A stretch of DNA of 64,000 nt from DATBLE01 sp963791425 (GTDB lineage Bacteria > Actinomycetota > Thermoleophilia > Gaiellales > Gaiellaceae), in contig CAWBSE010000003.1 of the NCBI GenBank assembly GCA_963791425.1, positions 744,001-808,000 on the forward strand. The letters run 5' to 3'. The position numbers were made by a program, and so were the translations under genes. Every line of letters starts with the position of its first letter. Position 1 is the stretch's first letter. Positions 47,399 through 56,520 of the stretch are shown here, piece by piece. The notes beneath the pieces are model-generated. The model made no database searches. It was given only the letters and a program-made list of their open reading frames with translations, and was not told the origin of the DNA.

Positions 47399-48438
47399 AG
47401 GTTCTCTACTTCGGGACGTACGAGCGCGCATATCCCCGCAACGCCCAGGTGATCTCGTGCCTGCGGCGGGCCGGGGTGGACGTGGCCGAGCGGCACGAGC
47501 CCGTCTGGGAGAGCGAGCACAAGTGGAGCGCGGGCGCCGGGACGGCGTTTCGGCTGCTGGCGGCGGAGGGGCGGCTGCGGCGGCGGCGCGACGAGGAGTT
47601 CGACGCGGTGGTCGTCGGGTACCCCGGGCACTTCGACCTGTCGGCCGCACAGCGCGTCGCCCGCGGCAGGCCGATCGTGTTCAACCCGCTCGTCTCCCTC
47701 TCCGACACGCTGGTCGCCGACCGTGGGCGATTCCGGCCGGGCAGCCTGCCGGCCCGGGCGCTCGCGACGGTCGACCGGCGGGCGTTCCGCGCCGCCAACC
47801 TGGTCGTCGCCGACACCGCCGCCCAGGCCGAGCTGTTCCGATCGCTCGGCGCCGGCCGCGTCGAGGTGTGCTTCGTCGGCGCGGAGGAGCGGCTGTTCAC
47901 GCCGGGGTGGGCGCCGCCCGACGGGTTCACCGCGCTGTTCGTCGGCAAGCTGATCCCGCTCCACGGCCTGGAGACGATCCTCACCGCGGCACGGCTCGCC
48001 CCCGAGCTCCGCTTCAAGGTGGTCGGCTCGGGCCAGCTCGACCACCTGCTCGACGACCCACCGCCGAACGTCGATCACGTTCCGTGGGTCGACTACGAGC
48101 TGCTGCCGGGCGAGCTGCACCGGGCCTCGTGCGCGCTCGGGATCTTCGGGACGTCGGAGAAGGCGGCCCGGGTGATCCCGAACAAGGCGTTCCAGGCGCT
48201 CGCGTGCGGCACGCCGCTGATCACCGCCGACACGCCGGCTGCGCGCGAGCTGCTCCGCGACGGCGAGAGCGCGCTGCTCGTCCCGCCCGGCGATCCCGAG
48301 GCGCTGGCCGAGGCGCTGCGCCGGGTCTCCGCGATCGGCCCGGCCCTGTCGGCCGGGGGACTCGCCGCCTACCGGGAGCACGCATCCGAGGACGTTCTCG
48401 GCGCGCGTTGGCGTGACTTGGTCCAATCGCTGCTGTGA
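47395..48438 (+). CDS. GT4 family glycosyltransferase (CTG start)
   Basis: Encodes 347 residues. N-terminus KVLYFGTYERAYPRNAQVIS is the first GT-B strand; DAVVVGYPGHFDLSAAQRVA near 60, TALFVGKLIPLHGLETILTA near 180 and RVIPNKAFQALACGTPLITA near 258 (E-x7-E region, here K-A-F-Q-A-L-A-C-G-T-P) are GT4 features. It transfers a sugar from a nucleotide donor in the cytosol. Start: CTG 47395 overlapping the GT2 stop (CTGA); the next candidate, GTG 47449, would remove the first strand. Overlaps the DUF2079 gene by 4 bases. Confidence 0.88.
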   Translation: MKVLYFGTYERAYPRNAQVISCLRRAGVDVAERHEPVWESEHKWSAGAGTAFRLLAAEGRLRRRRDEEFDAVVVGYPGHFDLSAAQRVARGRPIVFNPLVSLSDTLVADRGRFRPGSLPARALATVDRRAFRAANLVVADTAAQAELFRSLGAGRVEVCFVGAEERLFTPGWAPPDGFTALFVGKLIPLHGLETILTAARLAPELRFKVVGSGQLDHLLDDPPPNVDHVPWVDYELLPGELHRASCALGIFGTSEKAARVIPNKAFQALACGTPLITADTPAARELLRDGESALLVPPGDPEALAEALRRVSAIGPALSAGGLAAYREHASEDVLGARWRDLVQSLL

Positions 48439-49853
48439 AGCCAAAGGTTCTGCTCTGGACGGCGATCGTCGCCTACGCGGCGGGGTTCGGGTCGCTCTCG
48501 ATTCTCCGCCACCGCGCGTTCAACACCGGCCGCTACGACCTCGGGAACATGGTGCAGACGGTCTGGAACACCGCGCACGGCCACTTCCTGCAGATGACGA
48601 GCGGCGACGGCGTCCAGATCTCGCGGCTGGCGGCGCACTTCGACCCGATCCTCGCCGCATTCGCGCCGCTGTGGTGGATCTGGCCGAGCCCCGAGATGCT
48701 GCTCGTCGTCCAGGCGATCGCGATCGCGCTCGGTGCACTGCCCGTCTTCTGGCTCGCGCGCAAGCACATCGGCTCCGAGCAGGCAGGCCTCGGCTTCGCG
48801 CTCGTCTACCTGCTCTACCCGGCGACCGAGTGGCTGACGCTGAACGAGTTCCACCCGGTCGCGCTCGCGTGCCCGTTCCTGCTCTTCGCGTTCTGGTACC
48901 TCGACGAGAAACGGCTGGTGCCGTTCGGGATCTTCGCGGTGCTCGCGATGACCACGAAGGAGGAGGTCGGCCTGGTCGTCGCCGGCATGGGGGTCTGGTA
49001 CGCGGTGCGGCGCAGCCGCCGGGCAGGCGCGGCGATCGCCGTCGCAGGGGTGCTCGTCTCGGCGATCGCGATCACGGTGGTGATCCCGCACTACAACGCC
49101 GGGGCGGAATCGTCGTTCTACGGGCGCTACGACGCCGTCGGCGGCTCGGCGGGCGGGATCGTCAAGACCGCCTTCACGCACCCCTGGACGCTGTTCGAGC
49201 AGGCGTTCCAGCACCGCGACCTCCACTACCTCCTACACCTGCTGCTGCCCCTGTCGTTCCTGTTCGTCCTCTCACCGCTGCTGCTGGTCGCGTTCGTCCC
49301 GGAGCTCGCGCTCAACCAACTGTCGGCCACGCCGACGCAGACCTCGATTCACTTCCACTACACGGCCGCGGCGATCCCGCCGCTGATCGCCGCGACGGTG
49401 TTCGGCGCGGCGTGGCTGACCCGGCGGTTCCCGGCCAGGACGACCGCAGTCGTCGTCAGCGCAGTCGTCGTCGCAGTCGCGGCGAACTGGAAGCTCGGCG
49501 CCGTCCCGCTGTGGACGGTCGTGCCCGGCGGCGAGGATCTCCAGGCGCACGACTGGCACGTCACCACCCACGACCGGACCGCCGAGCGGGCGCTCGCGCT
49601 CGTCCCCGCCGGCGCCGTGGTCAGCTCGACCAACGTCCTCGGCGCACACCTCTCCGCCCGGCGGAAGGTGCTCAGCCTGCCGAAGCTCGGCGACGCGACC
49701 TGGGTGGTCGCCGACGAGACGCGCTCGAGCTACGCGGACCGGGTCGCGCCGCTGCCCTCGGCCGCGGCGCTCGTCCGTTTGCGCGAGAGCCCGGACTGGA
49801 AGCTCGTGTTCGAGGAGGACGGCCTGCTCGTCTTCCACAAGAGCAGGGCGTAG
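48435..49853 (+). CDS. DUF2079 membrane protein (GT-C like)
   Basis: Encodes 472 residues with about ten hydrophobic helices. DUF2079 signatures: SILRHRAFNTGRYDLGNMVQ near 23 (with conserved FDLGN-like RYDLGN), AAHFDPILAAFAPLWWIWPS near 67 (HFxP), LYPATEWLTLNEFHPVALAC near 128 (EFHP) and LAMTTKEEVGLVVAGMGVWY near 170 (TKED-like). The pattern is that of GT-C mannosyl- or arabinosyl-type transferases using polyprenyl-phosphate sugar. GTG overlaps the GT4 stop. The 3' end overlaps the convergent GT87 gene by about 124 bases. Confidence 0.85.
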   Translation: MKPKVLLWTAIVAYAAGFGSLSILRHRAFNTGRYDLGNMVQTVWNTAHGHFLQMTSGDGVQISRLAAHFDPILAAFAPLWWIWPSPEMLLVVQAIAIALGALPVFWLARKHIGSEQAGLGFALVYLLYPATEWLTLNEFHPVALACPFLLFAFWYLDEKRLVPFGIFAVLAMTTKEEVGLVVAGMGVWYAVRRSRRAGAAIAVAGVLVSAIAITVVIPHYNAGAESSFYGRYDAVGGSAGGIVKTAFTHPWTLFEQAFQHRDLHYLLHLLLPLSFLFVLSPLLLVAFVPELALNQLSATPTQTSIHFHYTAAAIPPLIAATVFGAAWLTRRFPARTTAVVVSAVVVAVAANWKLGAVPLWTVVPGGEDLQAHDWHVTTHDRTAERALALVPAGAVVSSTNVLGAHLSARRKVLSLPKLGDATWVVADETRSSYADRVAPLPSAAALVRLRESPDWKLVFEEDGLLVFHKSRA

Positions 49854-50980
49854 AGCGCGACCAGCACGAGGTTGCGCGCCAACAGCGTCCACGCCTGCGG
49901 GCCGACCGCCCAGAGGTCGTGGTAGTGGAAGTACCAGCTCTGCGCCAGCGCCAGCCCGACGACCAGGAGCGCCATCGCCTCGATCCCGCCAAACGGAACG
50001 AGTGGGATCAGCCAGACGACGTACTGCGGCGAGAGCACCTTGGTGAACGCGAGAAAGCCGGCGACGCTCGCAGCGAACGCGACCCCCGGCCCGGCGCGCC
50101 GAAACAGGAGCAGGAGCGCCGGCACGAGCGCGGCCACGACGGCGAGCGCGGCGCTCCCCGCCGCGATGCCGCGCGGCAGCCCACCTGCGAGGTCGCGCGA
50201 GATCGCCGGCGCGGTGGCGACGACGTGCGCGTGGTACCAGCCGAGCCGGTCCGCGACGAGGAGAAAGCCCGCGCCGAGGCTCTCGGTGTGCAGGCCGCGG
50301 CCGACCTGCGAGTGGAAGCTGTCCCACACGCCGCCGGGTGAGAGCGCGAGCCACGGCACCACGAACACGGCGACCGCGCCGGCGAAGGCGCCGAGCGACT
50401 CGAGGGCGACCCTGCGGCCACGCTCGCGCCACAACCAGATGAACGCGGCCGGGACGAGCAGGGCGGCGTAGAGCTTCGCCGCCGCAGCGACCCCGAGCAG
50501 CACGAGGGCCGTCTTCGCACGGCCGGAGACGAGCAGAGCGACCGCCGCGACGGTGAGAAGCGCCGGCCAGGCGTCGTAGGTGTTCAGCGACACCGGCCCG
50601 AGCGCGATCGGCGACAGCGCGAGGAAGATCGCGGCGGTCCACACACCGACGGCCGAGGAGCCGCTCCGGTCGAGCGTGAAGCAGACGCAGAAGATCGCCG
50701 CGACGCAGCACAGCGTCATCAACACCTTGAAGATCGCGTCGTAGGCGCCCTCGGGCGCGAGCGACGGCGCCGCGAAGAGGGGGATCGCCCCCGGCGGGTA
50801 CTCGACGAAGAAGTCGCGGTACGGGACGTGCCCGGCGAGCAGGGCGTCGCCGTACTGGCGGTACAGGTGGAGATCGCGGAACTTCGCGCCGCGGAAGAGG
50901 CCGCCGCTCGGGACCGCGAGCGCGCCGAGCAGGAGCGGCGTGACGAGGACCGTCGCCCGGAGCGGCAAGTTGCGAAACAC
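49730..50980 (-). CDS. GT87 family glycosyltransferase (DUF2029, mannosyltransferase-like)
   Basis: Encodes about 416 residues from GTG 50980. Helices alternate through the length. Family-like segments are DLHLYRQYGDALLAGHVPYR near 32, FFVEYPPGAIPLFAAPSL near 54 (D-F-x-V-E-Y-P-P, a conserved catalytic Asp/Glu region), TKVLSPQYVVWLIPLVPFGG near 313 and SWYFHYHDLWAVGPQAW near 350. GT87 members are polyprenol-phosphomannose-dependent alpha-mannosyltransferases in actinobacteria. The start is 11 nt after the penicillin-binding protein stop; no ribosome site is visible. The C-terminal 40 residues lie in the overlap with DUF2079 and end at 49730. Confidence 0.82.
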   Translation of the reverse strand: MFRNLPLRATVLVTPLLLGALAVPSGGLFRGAKFRDLHLYRQYGDALLAGHVPYRDFFVEYPPGAIPLFAAPSLAPEGAYDAIFKVLMTLCCVAAIFCVCFTLDRSGSSAVGVWTAAIFLALSPIALGPVSLNTYDAWPALLTVAAVALLVSGRAKTALVLLGVAAAAKLYAALLVPAAFIWLWRERGRRVALESLGAFAGAVAVFVVPWLALSPGGVWDSFHSQVGRGLHTESLGAGFLLVADRLGWYHAHVVATAPAISRDLAGGLPRGIAAGSAALAVVAALVPALLLLFRRAGPGVAFAASVAGFLAFTKVLSPQYVVWLIPLVPFGGIEAMALLVVGLALAQSWYFHYHDLWAVGPQAWTLLARNLVLVALYALLLWKTSRPSSSNTSFQSGLSRKRTSAAAEGSGATRSA

Positions 50981-50990
50981 GAAGCGGACG

Positions 50991-53232
50991 TTACGGTGGA
51001 ACGGGGCCGCCGGGCGTCGTCGTCGTCTCGACGGTCGTCGGCGGGATCGTGCGGCGGCGGAGCGACCGTCGTCGTCGGAAGTGTGGGCGGCGCAACGGTG
51101 GTCGTCTGCGCGGTCGTGGTCGGCGCGACCGGGATCGTCACGCTCTGCGTGGTCGTCTGTGCACGCGTCGTGGTCGCTGCGGTCGTCGTCTGCGCGCGCG
51201 TCGTCGTCGCGGTCGTCATCGTCGTGGTCGAGCTCGTCGTGTCGGTGGTCGAGCCCTCGAACGCCCACGGGCCCTGCTTGAAGTAGCGGAAGTCCGGTAT
51301 CGTCGTCGGCTGCGGGAAGTCCTGCGCGGGCGAATACCGGGTCACCTGCTCCATGAACCGGCGCCAGATCTCGGCCGGGAAGCTGCCGCCGGCGACCGCG
51401 ATGCCGTGGACGCTCAGCATCGGGATCTCACCCTGGGGGTACCCGACCCAGACGGTCGCCTGCAGGTTCGGCAGGTAGCCGCAGAACCAGGCGTCGGCGT
51501 GATCGTCGGTCGTTCCGGTCTTGCCGGCGGCCGGGCGGCCGAAGTTGGCGCGCACGCCGGTGCCGTACAGGACGTTCTGCTCGAGCACGCCCGTGACCGT
51601 GGCCGCGACCCAGTCCGGGATCACGCGCTTCCGCTGCGGGTGGCCCCAGCCGGCCTGGTCGTCCTCCTTGCCGTTGGCGAGGATCACCTTCCGGATCGCC
51701 GTCGGCTTCGAGTAGATCCCGCCGGCGGCGAGCGTCGCGTACGCCGATGCCATGTCGAGCGGCGAGACTGCGTTCGAGCCGAGCCCGATCGACGGCACCG
51801 GCTCCAGCGGGCTCTGCACGCCGAGCTTGTGCGCCATGTCGGCGACGTTCTGCGGGCCGACGTCGAGCGTCAGCTTCGCGTAGACGGTGTTGTCGGACTG
51901 GAGCGTCGCCTGCTGCACCGTGATCGCACCGGAGTACGAGTGGCTGTACGTCGAGACGTTCCACGCGGGCGCCGCGGGATCCGGCTGCCAGGTGAACGGC
52001 GCCGAGACGTAGCTCGTGCTCGCCGGGTTCATCCCGTCGTCCACGGCCTGGGTGAGCACGAAGGTCTTGAAGGTCGAGCCGGCCTGCCGCCGCGCCTGCG
52101 CGACCAGGTTGAACTGGCTCTTCGCACCGCTGGGATAGACCGACGTCATCGCGCGGATCGCGCCGTTCGCCGGGTTGATCGAGACGAGCGCAGCCGCCGG
52201 GTCGTCCTTCAGGTACAGCGTGTCGGTGATCGCCTTCTTCGCCGCGCGCTGGAACGCCGGGTCGATCGTCGTGAACACGCGCAGGCCGCCCGACTGCACC
52301 GTCTGCGCGCCGTACTTCGCGATCAACTGGTCACGGACGTAGCTGAAGAAGTAGGGCTCGCGGATCGTCGAGTACAGCTGCCCCGGCTTGAGGTGCAGGC
52401 TCGTGTCCTGCAACGCCGACTGGTAGCGGTCGTACGAGAGGTCGCCGTTCGTGTACATCGCCTTCAGCACGTGGGCGCGGCGCTCCCTGGCGACGTCCGG
52501 AAAGAGGATCGGGTCGTACAGCGAGGGCGCCTGCGGCAGCCCGGCGAGCAGCGCCGCCTGCATCATCGTCAGGTCCTTCGCCGGCTTCGAGAAGTACGTC
52601 TGCGACGCGGCCTCGACGCCGTACGCGTGGTTGCCGAAGTACACCTGGTTCATCCACGTCGAGCAGGATCCGCGTCCTTCGACCAGCGCTTGCTCAGCTT
52701 GAACGAAAGGCAGACCTCCTTGATCTTCCGCTGCAGCGTCTTCTCGCTTGAGATGTAGAGGTTGCGGACGACCTGCTGCGTGATCGTCGAGCCGCCCTCG
52801 ACGACCTTGCCCTTGTTCAGGTCGCGCCAGGCGGCGCGGATGATCCCCTCGTAGTCGACGCCGCCGTGCTGGTAGAAGCGGCGGTCCTCGGTCGCGATCA
52901 CGGCCTTGGCCATCCACGGGCTGACGCGCGAGAGCGCGACGGGCTGGCGGTTGCGCTCCGCGGGGATCGAGCCGAGCAGCGTCCCGTCCGCCGCGTAGAC
53001 GAACGAGTTCTGGCCGATCGACACCGGCTGGAGCGACGAGAGGGTGCAGCTGTTCTTGAACGCGGCGGTGGCGCCGAGCGCCGGCGATCCCGAGCACGAT
53101 CGGGATCCCGAACAGCACGACGAGGACGACGGCGACCGCGTTCCGGCGGCCGTGGCGACGGCCGCGCACGCGCTGGCGGCGGCGGCGACCGTTGAGCGAG
53201 CCGTCGAGGCCGCCGTTGCCCTTCGGAGTCAC
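50991..53232 (-). pseudogene. class A penicillin-binding protein, about 746 codons, with three apparent frameshifts
   Basis: GTG 53232 starts a cytosolic basic stretch and TM helix (AVAVVLVVLFGIPIVLGIAG). After a shift near 53080 come the transglycosylase motifs: VIATEDRRFYQHGGVDYEG, GGSTITQQVVRNLYI and KIKEVCLSFKLSKRWSK. After a second shift near 52665 the frame returns with WMNQVYFGNHAYGVEAASQT, then the transpeptidase motifs S-T-F-K (AGSTFKTFVL), S-D-N (LQSDNTVYAK) and KTG (PAAGKTGTTDDHADAWFCGY). A Thr-rich tail follows (RAQTTTAATTTRAQTTT, APPTLPTTT); a third shift near 51018 is needed to reach the natural end TTTTPGGPVPP and TAA at 50991. All domains are intact, so sequence error is more likely than loss of function. 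It polymerises and cross-links peptidoglycan. Confidence 0.85.
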
Positions 53233-53956
53233 GCGTAGATCCCGGCCGCCCGCAGACAGCGATGCGCGCGCAGCGCGGAGCTCATGCTGGAGCCGCTCGG
53301 CCCTGGACGGGTCGTCCGCGAGCGCGCGGATGGTCACCGTCGCGCTGTCGTCGAGGCCGCTGAGGAACACCTCGGGCTCGCGCTGGTCCGCAACCTCGCC
53401 GTCCAACAGGCCGATGACGTTCTGCGAGGTCGGTACTCAATGGAAGCTGCACCGTGATCTCCGCTCGCTGAGCGCGATGGACGATGGTGGCGTTGTGGAT
53501 GGTATCTGAGGCAAGCTTCTCGTTCGGGATCACGATCCGGGTGTCGTCGTCGGCGCGGAGGAACGTGTACGTGAGCGTGATCTCCTCAACCACTCCCTCG
53601 GCGCCGTCGAACGTGACCCGGTCGCCGATGCGCAGCGGCTGGGTGAACGCGATCAGGATCCCCGCGACAAAGTTGCCGAGCGTGCGTTGCGAGGCGAAGC
53701 CGACGATGATCGCGATCACGGCGCCGGAGGCGAGGATCGCGCCCGCCACCGAGCGCACCTGCGGAAACACGAGCAGGGCGGAGAAGACCGCGACGAAGAT
53801 GATCAGCACCATCACCGCGCGGCGCAGGACGCGATAGCGGGTCTCGGCGCCGGCCTTCAGCTGCACCCGGCGCATCGCGATGTCGACCAGTTTCGCCAGC
53901 ACGACGGCGGCCACGATCACGACTGCGGCGATGACTGCGCGTTCCCAGAAAGGCAT
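53229..53956 (-). pseudogene. MscS-family mechanosensitive channel, about 241 codons, with two apparent frameshifts
   Basis: N-terminal TM helix (ERAVIAAVVIVAAVVLAKLV), a second pair (RAVMVLIIFVAVFSALLVFP) and the pore helix AILASGAVIAIIVGFASQRT with G- and A-rich packing lead to GNFVAGILIAFTQPLRIGDR, the canonical MscS signature, then the beta domain (VEEITLTYTFLRADDDTRIV, IPNEKL). The frame shifts near 53425 so that LLDGEVADQREPEVFLSGLD and DSATVTIRALADDPSRAERL continue, and shifts again near 53258 to end LRAAGIYA at TGA 53229, which overlaps the penicillin-binding protein GTG. The reconstructed protein is a complete small MscS that opens under membrane tension. The shifts are consistent with single-base errors. 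Confidence 0.8.
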
Positions 53957-54001
53957 CGACCTGCTCTATTCGACGTCGGCACGGGGAAATTCCTCAGTTC
54001 C

Positions 54002-54397
54002 TCAGATCGGCTGCCGGCCGGCGTAGCCGTCGTCGTAGCCGTGCCAGAAGGCGATCTCGTCCTCGCCGAGCCGCCAGCAGAGCAGGATGTCCTCGCCGTC
54101 ACGCGTGGACGGGAAGTCGACGAGGCCGGAGTCGAGGTCCTTCACGATCACGCCGATGTCCTGCACCTCGTCCAGCGCGCGGGCAAGCGCGGTCGCGGCG
54201 GCGCTGACGTCGTCGTGCACCTCGGCCAGCTGCGTCGGCGGGATCCCGCCGCCGTTCCCCGAGATCCTGGAGCTCACGTCCTCGGCGCGTTCCTGCGCGT
54301 CGTCCAGCGCGCGTTTCGCCTCGACCATCGCCTCGACCAGCGGGCGCACGGTCGGGAGCAGGGCGTTCGCCTCGTCCGGTGTGAAGGTCTGCTGCAA
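54002..54397 (-). CDS. DUF2203 family protein
   Basis: Encodes 131 residues from TTG 54397. The conserved start QQTFTPDEANALLPTVRPLV and the later VHDDVSAAATALARALDEVQ and GIVDFPSTRDGEDILLCWRL-like region (VDFPSTRDGEDILLCWRLGE) with AFWHGYDDGYAGR are the DUF2203 signature. Mostly alpha-helical and cytosolic; function unknown. It lies between MscS and the divergent PIG-V-like gene. TTG is the only start that keeps the conserved first helix; ATACTTAGCGT before it may hold the -10 box. Confidence 0.8.
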   Translation of the reverse strand: MQQTFTPDEANALLPTVRPLVEAMVEAKRALDDAQERAEDVSSRISGNGGGIPPTQLAEVHDDVSAAATALARALDEVQDIGVIVKDLDSGLVDFPSTRDGEDILLCWRLGEDEIAFWHGYDDGYAGRQPI

Positions 54398-54454
54398 GAC
54401 GCTAAGTATGATCCGGGCCTCGTGGGCGCTGGTCAACGGGTTCGTGAGCCCCGC

Positions 54455-55678
54455 GTGCGTCACCGCTTCGCGGAGCTGAAAATCCCGCCGGTCGTCCGGG
54501 GGCCTGCTGTCGGCATCTTCCTGTGGAGCCGCGCCGCGATCTGGGCAGGCGCGCTCTTCGCCTGGCTCGTGTTCGAGCCGAACCGCCACCCGAACGCGGC
54601 CCACTGGGACGACCCGTCGCTGACCCGCGACCTCGGCTGGGTGACCGACGTCTGGGCGCGCTGGGACAGCGTCTGGTTCCTGCGCATCGCCGAGCACGGC
54701 TACGGCGCGGCCCAGGATGCGGCCACCGCGTTCTATCCGCTGTATCCGCTCGCACTCGCCGGCGTGGGGCGGGCGTTCGGCGGCCACTACGTCGCGGCCG
54801 GAATCGTGATCTCGCTCGCGGCCGCGCTCGGGGCGTTCGTGCTCCTGTACCGGCTCGCCGAGGTGAAGCTCGGCGCGGACGGGGCGCGTCGCGCGGTGCT
54901 CTACCTCGCCGTGTTCCCGATGGCGCTGTTCCTCGGCGCGGTCTACTCCGAGTCGCTGTTCCTGCTGCTGGCGATCGGGGCGTTCTTCCTCGGCGAGCGG
55001 CGGCGCTGGCTCGGCGCGGGCGCACTGACCGGGCTCGCGATGCTGACGCGCATCGCCGGAGTCGCCCTCCTGCCCGCGCTCGTCGTGATGGCGTGGCGGC
55101 AACCGGAGCGGTGGAAGGCGCTGCTCCGCCTCTGCGTCGCTCCGCTGATCTTCGCGGCGTACCCGCTCTACCTCGGGATCGACCAGGGCGACGCGTTCGC
55201 GTTCACGCGATCGCAGGGCTTCTGGAACCGGCACCTCTCGCACGCAGGCCCGCTGGGCGGCATCTGGGACGGCCTGCGCGCGGCCTGGGCCGGCGTCGAG
55301 CAGCTCGTCTCCGGCTCGCACACGCACGTGTACTGGACGCCCGTGCAGAACACCGATCCGATGCGGGCGGCGGCGGTCAACCTCGAGTGCTTCGCGTTCC
55401 TCGTGCTCCTGATCGCGCTGACCGTGATCGCGTGGCGGCGGTTCGGTGCCCCGTACGGGCTCTTCTGCGCCGTCAGCCTCGCGATCCCGCTGAGCGCCCC
55501 GAGCACGCGCTGGCCTCTCCTGTCGATGCCGCGGTTCGGGCTCGTGCTCTTCCCGTGCTTCATGGCGCTCGCGGTGATCGGCGGGCGGCCGCGGGTGCAC
55601 ACCGCGATCCTCGTCGTCAGCTCGATCATGCTCGGCGTGGCCGTCACCCAGTGGGCGTTGTGGCAATGGGTCGCGTAG
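54455..55678 (+). CDS. PIG-V-like mannosyltransferase (GT-C membrane enzyme)
   Basis: Encodes about 407 residues from GTG 54455 (GTG 54422 is an in-frame alternative). Around ten hydrophobic helices. The luminal-type catalytic loop is VWARWDSVWFLRIAEHGYG near 59 (R-W-D motif), then TAFYPLYPLALAGVGRAFGG near 87, ALFLGAVYSESLFLLLAIGA near 155 and ARRAVLYLAVFPMALF. The WDSxWF...GY and FYPLYP motifs are those of PIG-V/GPI mannosyltransferase II relatives in actinobacteria. Probably transfers mannose from a polyprenyl carrier to a lipid or protein acceptor outside the membrane. Its stop lies inside the start of the next gene (13-base overlap). Confidence 0.85.
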   Translation: MRHRFAELKIPPVVRGPAVGIFLWSRAAIWAGALFAWLVFEPNRHPNAAHWDDPSLTRDLGWVTDVWARWDSVWFLRIAEHGYGAAQDAATAFYPLYPLALAGVGRAFGGHYVAAGIVISLAAALGAFVLLYRLAEVKLGADGARRAVLYLAVFPMALFLGAVYSESLFLLLAIGAFFLGERRRWLGAGALTGLAMLTRIAGVALLPALVVMAWRQPERWKALLRLCVAPLIFAAYPLYLGIDQGDAFAFTRSQGFWNRHLSHAGPLGGIWDGLRAAWAGVEQLVSGSHTHVYWTPVQNTDPMRAAAVNLECFAFLVLLIALTVIAWRRFGAPYGLFCAVSLAIPLSAPSTRWPLLSMPRFGLVLFPCFMALAVIGGRPRVHTAILVVSSIMLGVAVTQWALWQWVA

Positions 55679-56520
55679 CCGCTGCCGCCTGTGCAGCGGC
55701 GCTGGTGCTCGGCGCCACGGCGTGCGGCGAGCGGTCGGAGCCGACCGGCACTGATGCCGCCCTCTACCCGGTCACGATCACGACCGGTGACCGGCCGCTC
55801 GCGGTGAAGGTTCCCGCCCGCCGGATCGCCGTGCTCGACTCGGCGTCGGAGTCGATCGTCCGCGGACTCGGCGCCGGCAGCCGCATCGTCGTTGCCGCAC
55901 CCGACAACGCGATCGACTTTCCCGGGCTGGAGCGGGCGAAGCCGGACCTGATCGTCGCGTCGGCCGCTGCCGACGAGCGCGATCTTTCGCACGCCGCCGC
56001 CGTCACGCACGCGATCGTCTATACCGCCCCGTCCGACTCGATCAAGCAGGTCGAGCGGGCGATCACCCAGCTCGGGCTACTCACCGGGACGCCGGTACGG
56101 GCGCGCGCGCTCGTGCGCACGATCGAGCGGAAGCGCCTGGCGGTCGACGCGGCGGTCGCGCACACCGCGATCGTGAACGTCTTCGTCGACACGGGGCTGC
56201 TCACGACCGTCCCCGACCAGTCGTTGATCGGCGACGTGATCCGGGAGGCGAACGCGCGGAACGTCGCCGGCAGCGTCGCCGAGGCCGGCCCTGTCGACCC
56301 GGCCGAGCTCCGGCGGCTCGATCCCGACGTCTACATCGCCACGGCCGACACCCAGACCACCCTCGCCGACCTGCGCAAGAGCCCGCAGACGCGGAAGCTC
56401 CGGGCGGTACGCGAGGGGCATTTCGTCATCCTCGACACCACCTTGCTCGAGCCCGGCCCCCGTATCGGCGACGGGCTCGACCAGGTCGCCCGTCTGCTGC
56501 ATCCCGATGCGTTTCGCTGA
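55666..56520 (+). CDS. lipoprotein periplasmic-binding protein (BtuF/FhuD-like)
   Basis: Encodes 284 residues. Lipoprotein signal AAAACAAALVLGATACGERS with candidate lipid-attached Cys near 19. The mature part has the two-lobe helical-backbone binding fold: VKVPARRIAVLDSASESIVR near 45, DLIVASAAADERDL near 85, ARNVAGSVAEAGPVDPAELR near 192 and LDPDVYIATADTQTTLADLR near 215. This resembles cobalamin, haem or siderophore binding proteins of ABC importers. No permease or ATPase is adjacent, so the partner is elsewhere and the ligand is open. ATG overlaps the mannosyltransferase 3' end by 13 bases, and the 3' end overlaps the HAD gene by 14. Confidence 0.82.
   Translation: MGRVAAAACAAALVLGATACGERSEPTGTDAALYPVTITTGDRPLAVKVPARRIAVLDSASESIVRGLGAGSRIVVAAPDNAIDFPGLERAKPDLIVASAAADERDLSHAAAVTHAIVYTAPSDSIKQVERAITQLGLLTGTPVRARALVRTIERKRLAVDAAVAHTAIVNVFVDTGLLTTVPDQSLIGDVIREANARNVAGSVAEAGPVDPAELRRLDPDVYIATADTQTTLADLRKSPQTRKLRAVREGHFVILDTTLLEPGPRIGDGLDQVARLLHPDAFR

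Noticed and set aside
50991..53956. PBP and MscS treated as several separate short genes
   Set aside because: Frames join into complete known proteins if single bases are corrected, and natural stop/start overlaps then appear; fragments alone lack starts and stops.
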